A stretch of 64,000 nucleotides of DNA from assembly GCF_014836595.1 (NCBI RefSeq), contig NZ_JACSQO010000001.1:620001-684000 (forward strand), given 5' to 3'. Source of the stretch: Psychrobacillus faecigallinarum (GTDB lineage: Bacteria > Bacillota > Bacilli > Bacillales_A > Planococcaceae). Positions 8,407 to 16,393 of the stretch are shown piece after piece (within the stretch, counting starts at the first letter, position 1; each line of letters starts with the position of its first letter). Below the pieces are notes generated by a model, which searched no databases, was not told the DNA's origin, and saw only the letters and a program-made list of their open reading frames with translations. A program made the translations under genes and the position numbers.

Positions 8407-9606
8407 TTACTTTCTATATGGAAAAATTAATTCAATTCGTTTCATTGACTCGTTTATAAATTCTTTAAAATACCATTCATCAAAAAGCTTAAAATATAAA
8501 TTTTCATCATCTAAATATTTAAAATTAGGAACTTGATTTGCATCATCTACAGGTAAGTGTTCCCAATACGCCCACCAGTTTAAGAGCTCGGGATTTAAAT
8601 GAGGAATATGAAGTTTAATTTCTTCTTCAGTTAAAACCTGTTGAGTAAGCTCTGAATTTTTAGCCACGACAAATCCAGCATCTAAATAATCTTCTATTTC
8701 AAGTCGAAACCAAATATCCACTCCTGGCTTCACATTTTCTTTATATAAATAACTAATCCCTGGACAAGTACTGCCCTTTACATCATAAAAGGTTTCTATT
8801 TTTTTCATGTTATTAAATTCATAATCATATGTATTATGTAATTTTCCCAACCCTATGCGTTCTTCTAATCCTTTAAATATACGAAGCAATAAATCAGTTT
8901 TTACCCCTTTTAAACTCTTCTCAATTGCAACAGCACTTTTCATTGATGCAGACGAGGTTTTCAGCAGCTCTTTTATTTCCATCTCTTGCTCATCCTCCAA
9001 TTGGTTTGTAAAATTCCTAATAGCTGATTGAAACTGAAAAAGTACCTCTCGTATGGATGCAACCTTGATAATATCACGGTGCTCAAGACATTTATCTAAC
9101 CATTTGATAATATCTAGAGAAAAAGAGATTGGAGTAATGTGTTTCTTCTCTATAATGCTACTATCAGAAGGCATTTCACCAAAACGAGTTAAATAAAAAA
9201 CGTTGGCATTTTGGGCTACTTTTAAATAGTCTGCGCACTGATTTTCTTGATCTGTTGCAAAAATTTTAACTTCAATTGGAATAAAATAATTAGGCGTCTG
9301 AATGACTAAATCAATTCTCCGATTATTTTCAATTAAGAATTCACGATATACATTAACGTGTTCTATTTCCGTTAAAGGTATTTCTAATTGAAGGACATGT
9401 TCGATAAAAAGTTGTAAATAAATATTTCCTTGATAATGACTACCCTTCGGATTTAATAAATCATAGAGGAAACGGCATATCCGTACCTCATCATGAGCAA
9501 TATTGGTAATCTCAAAAATATTATAGTAGCCTCCAGTTTTCCGTTGAATAAGTTCATGATTTCCCTTAATATTCTTTACTTCATTTAAAAGCAATTCTAA
9601 TTTCAT
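8407..9606 (-). CDS. PD-(D/E)XK nuclease-family protein (PDDEXK_4 type), orphan
   Basis: The 399-residue protein carries the nuclease core at residues about 95-120: NRRIDLVIQT, then YFIPIEVKIFATDQENQC, giving the D-x(n)-E-V-K active-site arrangement, followed by Q. The N-terminal half (YYNIFEITNIAHDEVRICRFLYDLLNPKGSH) matches the PD-(D/E)XK family that is common in defence islands and near phage genes. The C-terminal 200 residues are acidic and unassigned. No methyltransferase, helicase or other defence gene lies beside it; both neighbours are on the opposite strand. It could be an orphan nuclease or a stand-alone anti-phage effector. Start supported by its position; the upstream ribosome binding site is weak. 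Confidence 0.75.
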   Translation of the reverse strand: MKLELLLNEVKNIKGNHELIQRKTGGYYNIFEITNIAHDEVRICRFLYDLLNPKGSHYQGNIYLQLFIEHVLQLEIPLTEIEHVNVYREFLIENNRRIDLVIQTPNYFIPIEVKIFATDQENQCADYLKVAQNANVFYLTRFGEMPSDSSIIEKKHITPISFSLDIIKWLDKCLEHRDIIKVASIREVLFQFQSAIRNFTNQLEDEQEMEIKELLKTSSASMKSAVAIEKSLKGVKTDLLLRIFKGLEERIGLGKLHNTYDYEFNNMKKIETFYDVKGSTCPGISYLYKENVKPGVDIWFRLEIEDYLDAGFVVAKNSELTQQVLTEEEIKLHIPHLNPELLNWWAYWEHLPVDDANQVPNFKYLDDENLYFKLFDEWYFKEFINESMKRIELIFPYRK

Positions 9607-9873
9607 TTACATACACAATCCTTTTGTATTTATTACCTATTAGTTACTAAAATCTTATGTATATAAATCCCTTTACACTATATACATTCCACATTGTACC
9701 ATTTAAAAAGACAAATAGAATATAATTATATTTATATATTTTTCTATACAAACTAGATGTTAACTCTGCTTTATATATAAGAAAATATAATACTAAAGCC
9801 ATTGATAACTATTAAAAGATCAATTATTGGGTAAAGTACAAATAAATCATTCTTACAGAAGGAAGTTGATTTA

Positions 9874-11880
9874 ATGCCTAATAATAAACCTAATAGACTA
9901 ATCACTGAAAAATCTCCTTATTTACTGCAACATGCTTATAATCCAGTCGAATGGTTTACATGGAGCAAGGAGGCATTTGAAAAAGCACAACTAGAGAACA
10001 AGCCGGTCTTTGTTAGTATTGGATATAGTAGTTGTCATTGGTGTCACTTGATGGAACAAGAATCTTTTGTGGATCAAGAAATCGCCGACATTTTAAATAA
10101 GCATTTTATATCCATAAAGGTTGATCGAGAGGAACGCCCGGATATTGATTCTATTTATATGACCGTTTGCCAGATGCTAACTGGAGAAGGAGGATGGCCA
10201 CTCCATGTCTTTTTAACACCTGAGCAAAAGCCCTTTTATGCAGGAACTTACTTTCCAAAGGAACAAAAGTACGGAAAACCCGGTTTGCTTGAATTGCTGC
10301 CACGATTACATAATGTATTTCAAAACGAATTTGAACATATAGAAGAGATTAGTGAAAAGCTCACTGCGGCACTTCAAGCTACCGAAAAGGAAATGGGTCA
10401 AGACAAAACTCTACCACCTTCTATATTTGAAACTGCGTTCAAACATTTATCGAGTATGTTTGATTCCCAATATGGCGGATTCGGAAAAGAGCCAAAGTTT
10501 CCCTCTCCTCTTCACCTGCTCTTTTTGATGAGATACTATGATACAACAAAGGATGCAGACGCTCTAAACATAGTAGAAACTACTTTAGATGGGATTGCTC
10601 GTGGTGGAATTTATGATCATCTCGGCTATGGATTTGCTAGATACTCTACAGATGAGGTTTGGCTTGTCCCTCACTTTGAAAAAATGTTATATGATCAAGC
10701 CTTACTTCTAATGGTTTATACAGAGGCGTACCAAATCACCAGAATCCCGCAATATGAAGAAATTGTTTATAATACGGTTAAATTTCTTAAAAGAGAAATG
10801 TTACATCCAAATGGTGCATTTTATTCTGCTTTTGATGCAGACAGTGAAGGTAAAGAAGGTACGTATTATACTTGGTCTTATCATGAAATAATGGAGGTCT
10901 TAGGAGGCGTGGAAGGCTTACTTTTTGCTAAGACCTATGATATTACGGAAGAAGGAAATTTCGAGGGCGAAAACATACCGAACCTGATTTATATCGATCC
11001 AGCTTCTATTCTAGAAGAGTTTAATATATCAGAGGATGAATGGGAGGAACGTATAGAGAATTCAAGGACCTTGCTATTAATGCAGCGTCAATCACGTGTC
11101 TCCCCTCATTTGGATGACAAAGTGATTACTTCTTGGAATGCGTTGATGATCGCTGCACTTGCAAAGGCAGGAGCCGTATTTACTAACTCTCCCTTTATCG
11201 AATTAGCAAAAGATGCACTTCAATTTATAGAATCCCATCTTATAAGGGAAGGCACACTATATGCAACATATCGAGAAGGCGAGACAAAGCATATCGCATA
11301 TTTGGATGACTATGCTAATTTATTATGGGCATTTATCGAACTATATGAGGCTACAGGAAAAGAAAAATATATAGAAAAAGCTAAAAAAACAGCAATAATA
11401 ATTACACAGCAATTTAAGGATGAAGTAAACGGAGGATTTTATTTTACAAGCAATAATGCCGAAAAACTATTGGTTCGAGAAAAAATCGTGATGGATCAGG
11501 TTATTCCTTCCGGAAACGGAACCGTTGCCTGGCAGTTATGGAAACTAGCAAAAATTACAGATGACATGGCTCTACTGAAAGAGGCTGAAAGAACAGTCAC
11601 AACTTTTGCTGAGGAAATCACACTGTACCCTACCTCTCATCTTTCTTTACTAATTGGCTTTATGTCACAAAATAGTAATGGTAGACAAATAAAATTAAGC
11701 GGTCATCCATTTGGAGATATTACCACTCTCCTGCAGACAACATACAGACCATTTGATGTGTGGTCAATGAACGATTCGCCACAGGCCTTATCTGTGCAAA
11801 TATGTCAAAACAATATTTGTCATCCACCTTTGACAGAGATCACAAAAATTGCTGAGGCACTTTCTTACGAGTCTTTATAA
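9874..11880 (+). CDS. Thioredoxin-domain protein of the YyaL / spermatogenesis-associated 20 family (DUF255)
   Basis: The 668-residue protein opens with [29 protein letters not shown] and then [13 protein letters not shown], with the Cys-x-x-Cys pair at Cys54 and Cys57, which is the signature of this family. Residues about 170-640 form an alpha/alpha-barrel similar to N-acylglucosamine 2-epimerases and cellobiose epimerases ([47 protein letters not shown]). The biochemical role is not established. GAAGGA precedes the ATG. Length is typical. It stands alone and is ended by the hairpin at 11914-11940. Confidence 0.9.
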   Translation: MPNNKPNRLITEKSPYLLQHAYNPVEWFTWSKEAFEKAQLENKPVFVSIGYSSCHWCHLMEQESFVDQEIADILNKHFISIKVDREERPDIDSIYMTVCQMLTGEGGWPLHVFLTPEQKPFYAGTYFPKEQKYGKPGLLELLPRLHNVFQNEFEHIEEISEKLTAALQATEKEMGQDKTLPPSIFETAFKHLSSMFDSQYGGFGKEPKFPSPLHLLFLMRYYDTTKDADALNIVETTLDGIARGGIYDHLGYGFARYSTDEVWLVPHFEKMLYDQALLLMVYTEAYQITRIPQYEEIVYNTVKFLKREMLHPNGAFYSAFDADSEGKEGTYYTWSYHEIMEVLGGVEGLLFAKTYDITEEGNFEGENIPNLIYIDPASILEEFNISEDEWEERIENSRTLLLMQRQSRVSPHLDDKVITSWNALMIAALAKAGAVFTNSPFIELAKDALQFIESHLIREGTLYATYREGETKHIAYLDDYANLLWAFIELYEATGKEKYIEKAKKTAIIITQQFKDEVNGGFYFTSNNAEKLLVREKIVMDQVIPSGNGTVAWQLWKLAKITDDMALLKEAERTVTTFAEEITLYPTSHLSLLIGFMSQNSNGRQIKLSGHPFGDITTLLQTTYRPFDVWSMNDSPQALSVQICQNNICHPPLTEITKIAEALSYESL

Positions 11881-11913
11881 CCTGGGCATGCTTAAATATT
11901 TGTTAAAAGAAAT

Positions 11914-11940
11914 GACATTAAGAAATGTCTTTTCTTTTTT
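11914..11940 (+). terminator. Terminator behind the YyaL-like gene
   Basis: GACATT-aaga-AATGTC forms a short 6-bp hairpin followed by TTTTCTTTTTT. It overlaps the last codons of the converging small gene at 11918-12115. Confidence 0.6.
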
Positions 11941-12115
11941 CCATATTAATATATGTTTCAATCAGTTTTACTTTTTCACTTAGTTCTAGTAAAGCTTGCA
12001 TAATTTGTTGTTGTTCCGCCTTAGTCATACTCGTTTGAAATCCCATTTGTTCTACAGATTTTTCGACATGACTAATACTTTTATTCATTCCATGGACAAA
12101 ATGTTTAACTGGCAC
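11918..12115 (-). CDS. Small conserved-looking hypothetical protein (65 residues)
   Basis: The protein is mostly helical and charged (MPVKHFVHGMNKSISHVEKS, then AEQQQIMQALLELSEKVKLIETYINMEKRKDIS), with no membrane segment and no recognised domain. The second half could form an amphipathic coiled coil. The GTG start at 12113-12115 is preceded by GAGGGGAG at a spacing of 8 nt, which is strong support for translation. It converges on the YyaL-like gene. Function unknown. Confidence 0.65.
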   Translation of the reverse strand: MPVKHFVHGMNKSISHVEKSVEQMGFQTSMTKAEQQQIMQALLELSEKVKLIETYINMEKRKDIS

Positions 12116-12326
12116 GATTAACGCTCCCCTCTATTAATTTTATTTTACTATTTCATTTTATTTTTACAATTATCAGAATCATTTTTTTAACGTGATTATT
12201 ACATTTTGTGATTTAATTCCTGCACATAATACAAATTTAAGCAATTTTTTATGGACAAAATATTTTTTTGGACTTTTTTCTTTTTTGAAAGAATATATTG
12301 AAGTAAAAGTTGAGAGGGGATAATAA

Positions 12327-12473
12327 TTGCATTCAAATCCTGTTGATCCGAATGAAATGAAAAGAAGGCGAGATTTAGATGAGATCGCCTCTCTTAACAT
12401 GGTTGGAGAAGGTTGTCCTGATTTTGACGCCGAAGAGGATAAAAAAAACGAGAAAAAAGAAAATACAAAATAA
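12327..12473 (+). CDS. Very small charged protein (48 residues) with TTG start, unknown function
   Basis: A TTG at 12327-12329 follows GAGAGGGGA by 6 nt and opens a 48-codon frame: residues HSNPVDPNEMKRRRDLDEIASLNM, then VGEGCPDFDAEEDKKNEKKE. It is hydrophilic, with a basic patch, a single Cys and a Lys/Glu-rich tail. A textbook terminator begins 5 bp after the stop, so ribosome binding site, frame and terminator together define a real transcript. No family was recognised. Confidence 0.65.
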   Translation: MHSNPVDPNEMKRRRDLDEIASLNMVGEGCPDFDAEEDKKNEKKENTK

Positions 12474-12477
12474 TTTC

Positions 12478-12499
12478 AACCCACTAATAAGTGGGTTTT
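12478..12499 (+). terminator. Terminator of the 48-residue protein gene
   Basis: CCCACT-aata-AGTGGG with flanking A-T pairs is followed by TTTTTT. Confidence 0.8.
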
Positions 12500-12666
12500 T
12501 TCGTTTTACGATTAAGCTATTATAAACAATTTACGTAATAATTACCATTTACCAAAAAGTAATTGTAATCAATGGAATATTATGATAAATTAAGCAATAA
12601 TAGAAAATGAAGCTTCTACTTCAAAAAGGATCTCAAATAATGCCTTAACTTCAAAAGGAGAACAAT

Positions 12667-13527
12667 GTGATATTACATAATCTGATTCGAGATAACTTCG
12701 TTAGTATGTCTAAAAGTCAAAAAAAGATGGCTACTTATGTACTAGATCATCCTAGGGATATTGCGCTTTGTTCCGCCGCCGAATTAGGTGGAAGAATAGG
12801 GATAAGTGAATCAACTGTTATACGATTTTCATATTCTCTTGGCTTTTCAGGCTATGTGGAGCTTCAAAAACGAATGCGAGAACATTTTTTTATAAATGAA
12901 CCCACGACTAGCCCCTATCAGCACACAGAAATTGAGCTGTCTCAAGAAGATAGCTTTCATAAACAGGTTATGGAGAAAGATCGCCAATCCATCCTCACAA
13001 CTATGGATCAAATAGATGCTGCTTCTTATTATGCAGCTGTTCAGCGCCTGTCAAAGGCTAAAGCAATATACGTTTTGGGTCTACGTACTTCATATCCAGC
13101 AGCGAATTGGCTTTCCTTTTCTTTAGGGCTAGTAAAAGAAAATGTTCACTTTATAAGACCAGATACTGAAGATGTGATTAGAACTGTCTCCCAGATGAAC
13201 TCGAATTCAGTTGTCATCATTATATCGTTTCATCGTTATTTGAAGGAAACACTTCAAATTGCTGAGCTTGTCAAAAAACAAAAGGCTTATGTTATTGGTA
13301 TCAGTGATTCTATGCTCGCTCCTATTCATGAATTTAGCGACGTATTATTTCCTGTGTTTTCTCAAAATAAATCGACCTTTGATGCAGTAGCCCCCTTATT
13401 TTCATTTATGAATGCTATCGTTTCTGGGTTAATTGTGGAGCAAAAGGATGCCTTCAAAAATAGGCAGATTATGTATCAAAGTATTCCGAGTCATTTTCTT
13501 TTTGAAAGTACTGACGAGGATTCATAA
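12667..13527 (+). CDS. RpiR/MurR-family HTH regulator with SIS domain
   Basis: The 286-residue protein has an N-terminal RpiR helix-turn-helix (MSKSQKKMATYVLDHPRDIALCSAAELGGRIGISESTVIRFSYSLGF in pieces, residues about 13-60) and a C-terminal SIS sugar-phosphate-binding fold (AKAIYVLGLRTSYPAANWLSF; VVIIISFHRYLKETLQIAELVKKQKAYVIGISD, about 125-220). RpiR regulators usually sense phosphosugars and control the adjacent catabolic gene. Start is GTG at 12667 behind AAAAGGAG. It precedes a 95-residue protein and an enolase-superfamily enzyme on the same strand, probably one operon, which suggests that it controls them. Confidence 0.9.
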   Translation: MILHNLIRDNFVSMSKSQKKMATYVLDHPRDIALCSAAELGGRIGISESTVIRFSYSLGFSGYVELQKRMREHFFINEPTTSPYQHTEIELSQEDSFHKQVMEKDRQSILTTMDQIDAASYYAAVQRLSKAKAIYVLGLRTSYPAANWLSFSLGLVKENVHFIRPDTEDVIRTVSQMNSNSVVIIISFHRYLKETLQIAELVKKQKAYVIGISDSMLAPIHEFSDVLFPVFSQNKSTFDAVAPLFSFMNAIVSGLIVEQKDAFKNRQIMYQSIPSHFLFESTDEDS

Positions 13528-13600
13528 AATTACATGGAATATCAATGAAACAGTTATGAAAAAGTGGTAGATTAAGAGTGAGAAAGTGGAGGATAATTGG

Positions 13601-13888
13601 ATGTCGGAAAATAAAACTTTTAAACAACCATTTCAAATTGCCATTACAGAACATAATTATCCAGTATTAATTGAACCTTGTTTATTTATTCCGACAGAGG
13701 AAGCATATGAGGTGCCAATTCCTCAACTGATACAGGAAATGCGGGTTACCGAGCCTGATTTAGCATTAAAGTGGAATCTGCAAATTAGAAAAATTATTCA
13801 AACTTTATTTATAGAGGATTACTCTATTATTGCAGTTCGAAAAACCAATGAGCCGGTGAATTATTATCAGTTTATTAAAAAATCCTGA
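13601..13888 (+). CDS. Hypothetical 95-residue cytoplasmic protein in the RpiR-racemase operon
   Basis: An ATG at 13601 is placed 8 nt behind GGAGG (13588-13592); an in-frame GTG at 13586 lies inside that ribosome binding site and is rejected. The protein (MSENKTFKQPFQIAITEHNY..., with PVLIEPCLFIPTEEAYEVPIPQL) is soluble, mixed alpha/beta, and matches no family I recognise. It sits 30 bp before the OSBS/racemase gene, so co-transcription is likely. Confidence 0.65.
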   Translation: MSENKTFKQPFQIAITEHNYPVLIEPCLFIPTEEAYEVPIPQLIQEMRVTEPDLALKWNLQIRKIIQTLFIEDYSIIAVRKTNEPVNYYQFIKKS

Positions 13889-13918
13889 AGTACCTCCAAA
13901 CAAAGGAGCCATATAAAA

Positions 13919-15034
13919 TTGATCATTCAACAAATAACGTTACATCATCTGAATATGAATATGAAAACCCCTTTTGTCACTAGCTTTGGTAGTGTTCAGG
14001 AGAAGCCTTTCCTACTCGTTGAAGTCATGGATAAAGAGGGAAATATCGGCTGGGGTGAGACGACTGCCTTCCAAGCGCCTTGGTATAACGAGGAAACCTT
14101 TCAAACCAATTTACATATCATAAAAGATTTTTTAATCCCTTTAGTGTTAAATAAACAAATAAACCACCCTGACGAAGTATCTGCCATATTCTCTCCTATA
14201 AGAAAAAACAATATGGCAAAGGCCGGTATAGAGGGAGCCATTTGGGACCTTTACGCAAAAAGAAATCACTTAACACTTTCCGAGGCACTCGGTGGTTCAG
14301 TTAAAAAAATTGAAGTAGGAGTAAGTATTGGTTTACAAAAGAGCACAGAGCAGCTATTAAACGTAGTCCGTCGTTACATACATGAAGGTTATAAACGTAT
14401 TAAAGTCAAAATAAAACCTGGACAAGATGTCAATTTAATAGCAGCTCTAAGAGAAGCTTTCCCAAATATACCTTTAATGGCCGATGCTAATTCAGCTTAT
14501 ACACTTAAAGACATCTCATTATTAAAAGAGCTCGACCAATATAATCTATTAATGATAGAGCAACCACTAGATTACGATGATATTGTAGACCACGCTAAGC
14601 TACAGAATGAAATACAAACTCCCATCTGCTTGGATGAAAGTATTCTCTCACTAGAGGATGTTAAAAAAGCAGTAGAATTAGGCAGCGCTAAAGTTATTAA
14701 TATTAAAATAGGTCGTGTTGGCGGACTGACAGAAGCGAAAAAAATACATGACTATTGCATGGAAAAAAATATACCTGTTTGGTGTGGAGGTATGCTAGAA
14801 GCCGGTATCGGTAGGGCACACAACATTGCGCTTACAACCTTACCAAACTTTACTCTTCCAGGAGATACATCTAGTTCTTCCCGTTATTGGGATGAGGATA
14901 TTATTAGTCCAGAGGTTATTGCTAAAGATGGATACATTACTGCCCCGACTGGATACGGAATAGGCTATGAACCGAATATGGAGACTATAAAAAAATTCAC
15001 AATAGACCGTTGGATATTTAAATCAGCATATTAA
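13919..15034 (+). CDS. o-Succinylbenzoate synthase / N-succinylamino acid racemase (enolase superfamily, MenC type 2)
   Basis: The 371-residue protein has the muconate-lactonizing-enzyme subgroup active site: KIKPG with the K-x-K acid/base pair near residues 163-165, metal ligands in ADANS (Asp about 189), IEQPLDYDD (Glu about 214) and LDES (Asp about 239), and the second catalytic Lys in INIKIGRVGG (about 263). The GGMLEAGIGRAHN motif is typical of the low-GC Gram-positive OSBS/NSAR branch. The start is TTG at 13919 behind AAAGGAG. The absence of other menaquinone genes and the presence of an RpiR regulator favour the racemase role (D- to L-N-acylamino acid conversion) over MenC, but OSBS activity is often retained. 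Confidence 0.85.
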   Translation: MIIQQITLHHLNMNMKTPFVTSFGSVQEKPFLLVEVMDKEGNIGWGETTAFQAPWYNEETFQTNLHIIKDFLIPLVLNKQINHPDEVSAIFSPIRKNNMAKAGIEGAIWDLYAKRNHLTLSEALGGSVKKIEVGVSIGLQKSTEQLLNVVRRYIHEGYKRIKVKIKPGQDVNLIAALREAFPNIPLMADANSAYTLKDISLLKELDQYNLLMIEQPLDYDDIVDHAKLQNEIQTPICLDESILSLEDVKKAVELGSAKVINIKIGRVGGLTEAKKIHDYCMEKNIPVWCGGMLEAGIGRAHNIALTTLPNFTLPGDTSSSSRYWDEDIISPEVIAKDGYITAPTGYGIGYEPNMETIKKFTIDRWIFKSAY

Positions 15035-15129
15035 GAAATCAAGTTAGTAAACAATTAAACGACCATCTACTATAGCTTTTTCTATAGAGGCTCGCTGTAG
15101 ATAAAAAGAAAGCATATACTTTACTAAAA

Positions 15130-15167
15130 GGGTTGTAAGTGCCAAGCTACACTTACAACCCTTTTAT
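15130..15167 (+). terminator. Terminator of the RpiR-racemase operon
   Basis: A perfect 12-bp stem GGGTTGTAAGTG/CACTTACAACCC around an 8-nt loop is followed by TTTTAT. Confidence 0.85.
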
Positions 15168-15234
15168 AAATTTTATTCTGTTTAAGCTATCAAATTACAA
15201 CTTTAGCAAGTAAGGGAGATCACTTTATTAAAGC

Positions 15235-16047
15235 CTATAGTTGCTTAGAGAAAGTTTGATCTGGGAGATCATTTTTTACATTTTCCTCTAAAGCATTTAC
15301 TTTATTCACTATGTCCTTTTGTAAAGCATTGTTTTCCACATTGTCTAATTTGCTCGCTAGTACTTTAAGTTTCTCAATTTTTTTCCATGCCTTCGCTACA
15401 TTACCTTCATCCAGCTCTTTTTCAGCTTGGACTAGTCCTGTATAAATGGACAATGGTAAAGCTAGCTTTCCCCTTGCTTCTTCTGCAGGTGCTTTATAGT
15501 TAGCGATCAGGGTACTTCTATTTTCTTCACCGGTCGTTTTATAAAAAATAGCCGTGCCATATTTTAATTCCTTAGATAGCAGATGATAATTTTCTGCAAG
15601 GACTGGCCAATCTAATTTTGCCTCTGCTGTATTAATGTTTGCTAACAGTGGCAAAATAGTATTTTTACCATAAGCGTCTGCTACTGCAAAAGTAACTCCT
15701 GAAACTTCTGGCATATTTGGTTTCACATGTTCCCTATCCTGATGGGCCACTCCCGCATTTCCTTTACTTCTATCAATTTTTTTATCCTGTACATTACTGA
15801 CGTTATCAACATTATTGTTCCACTGGCCACGTTTCTGCTCTAATCCGTCTCTACGCTCATCTTTCTGCTGTTCCCTTTTCTCCATCATTTGATGAGATTT
15901 ATATCCGTTTTTTGAATGTCCCTTATCTTTACTAGGGCCACCGTGATCTCCTGGTCCTCCATGTGCACTGCCAACTAAAGGTCCTCCTAAAATTGTAGCT
16001 GATAGAAGGGCTGTTGCAGCTGTTGCTTTTATACCTGTTTTCTTCAT
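15235..16047 (-). CDS. Secreted protein with Gly/His/Lys-rich N-terminus and helical SbsC-like domain
   Basis: The 270-residue protein starts with a signal peptide (MKKTGIKATAATALLSATIL, cleavage after GSAHG region near residue 29), then a low-complexity stretch rich in Gly, His, Lys and Asp (GGPGDHGGPSKDKGHSKNG), then a helical domain from about residue 125 to 240. That domain (LDWPVLAENYHLLSKELKYG, FYKTTGEENRSTLIANYKAP, PLSIYTGLVQAEKELDEGNV) is clearly the same domain as residues about 118-235 of the neighbouring 5'-nucleotidase. It resembles helical domains of SbsC-type S-layer proteins. AGGAGG precedes the ATG. No cell-wall anchor motif was seen. Function unknown; secreted or wall-associated. 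Confidence 0.7.
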   Translation of the reverse strand: MKKTGIKATAATALLSATILGGPLVGSAHGGPGDHGGPSKDKGHSKNGYKSHQMMEKREQQKDERRDGLEQKRGQWNNNVDNVSNVQDKKIDRSKGNAGVAHQDREHVKPNMPEVSGVTFAVADAYGKNTILPLLANINTAEAKLDWPVLAENYHLLSKELKYGTAIFYKTTGEENRSTLIANYKAPAEEARGKLALPLSIYTGLVQAEKELDEGNVAKAWKKIEKLKVLASKLDNVENNALQKDIVNKVNALEENVKNDLPDQTFSKQL

Positions 16048-16393
16048 AAGAAAACGCCTCCTCTTTCTTTTGGAAAGTAAGCACTCGCTTCGACTTGAAG
16101 CTGGAAGTTAGATATACACCTAAGTGTAAATATCAGGTGCCTAATCTTTAAAATACCCCGCATAATTCTTACTAAACGGTTGTAAAATCATTGTTAATCA
16201 ACTGTTATGAAAGAGAAGGTTCTGACATAATATTACGAACAAATAAAAAAGAAGTGAATTTTAGAGTAATAGAAATCCATTTCCGACCACACATACAATA
16301 TATTTGTTTATTTTTTACGTTATGTTGGAAATAAGTGTGCATATAAAAACCCCCTATCTATTTTAAAAAGATAAGGGGTTTAAAGGATTTATT
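16048..16393. other. Intergenic region between two secreted-protein genes
   Basis: AT-rich. It holds the terminator of the upstream nucleotidase gene at its right end and, on the minus strand, a weak promoter-like TTTACA near 16183. No further gene or repeat was recognised. Confidence 0.4.
16347..16381 (-). terminator. Terminator of the 5'-nucleotidase gene
   Basis: AAACCCCCTATCT pairs with AGATAAGGGGTTT with one C/A mismatch; on the minus strand the stem is followed by TTTTTAT. Confidence 0.8.

Noticed and set aside
12179-12400. 73-codon minus-strand open frame
   Set aside because: It overlaps the well-supported 48-codon plus-strand gene and lacks a ribosome binding site.
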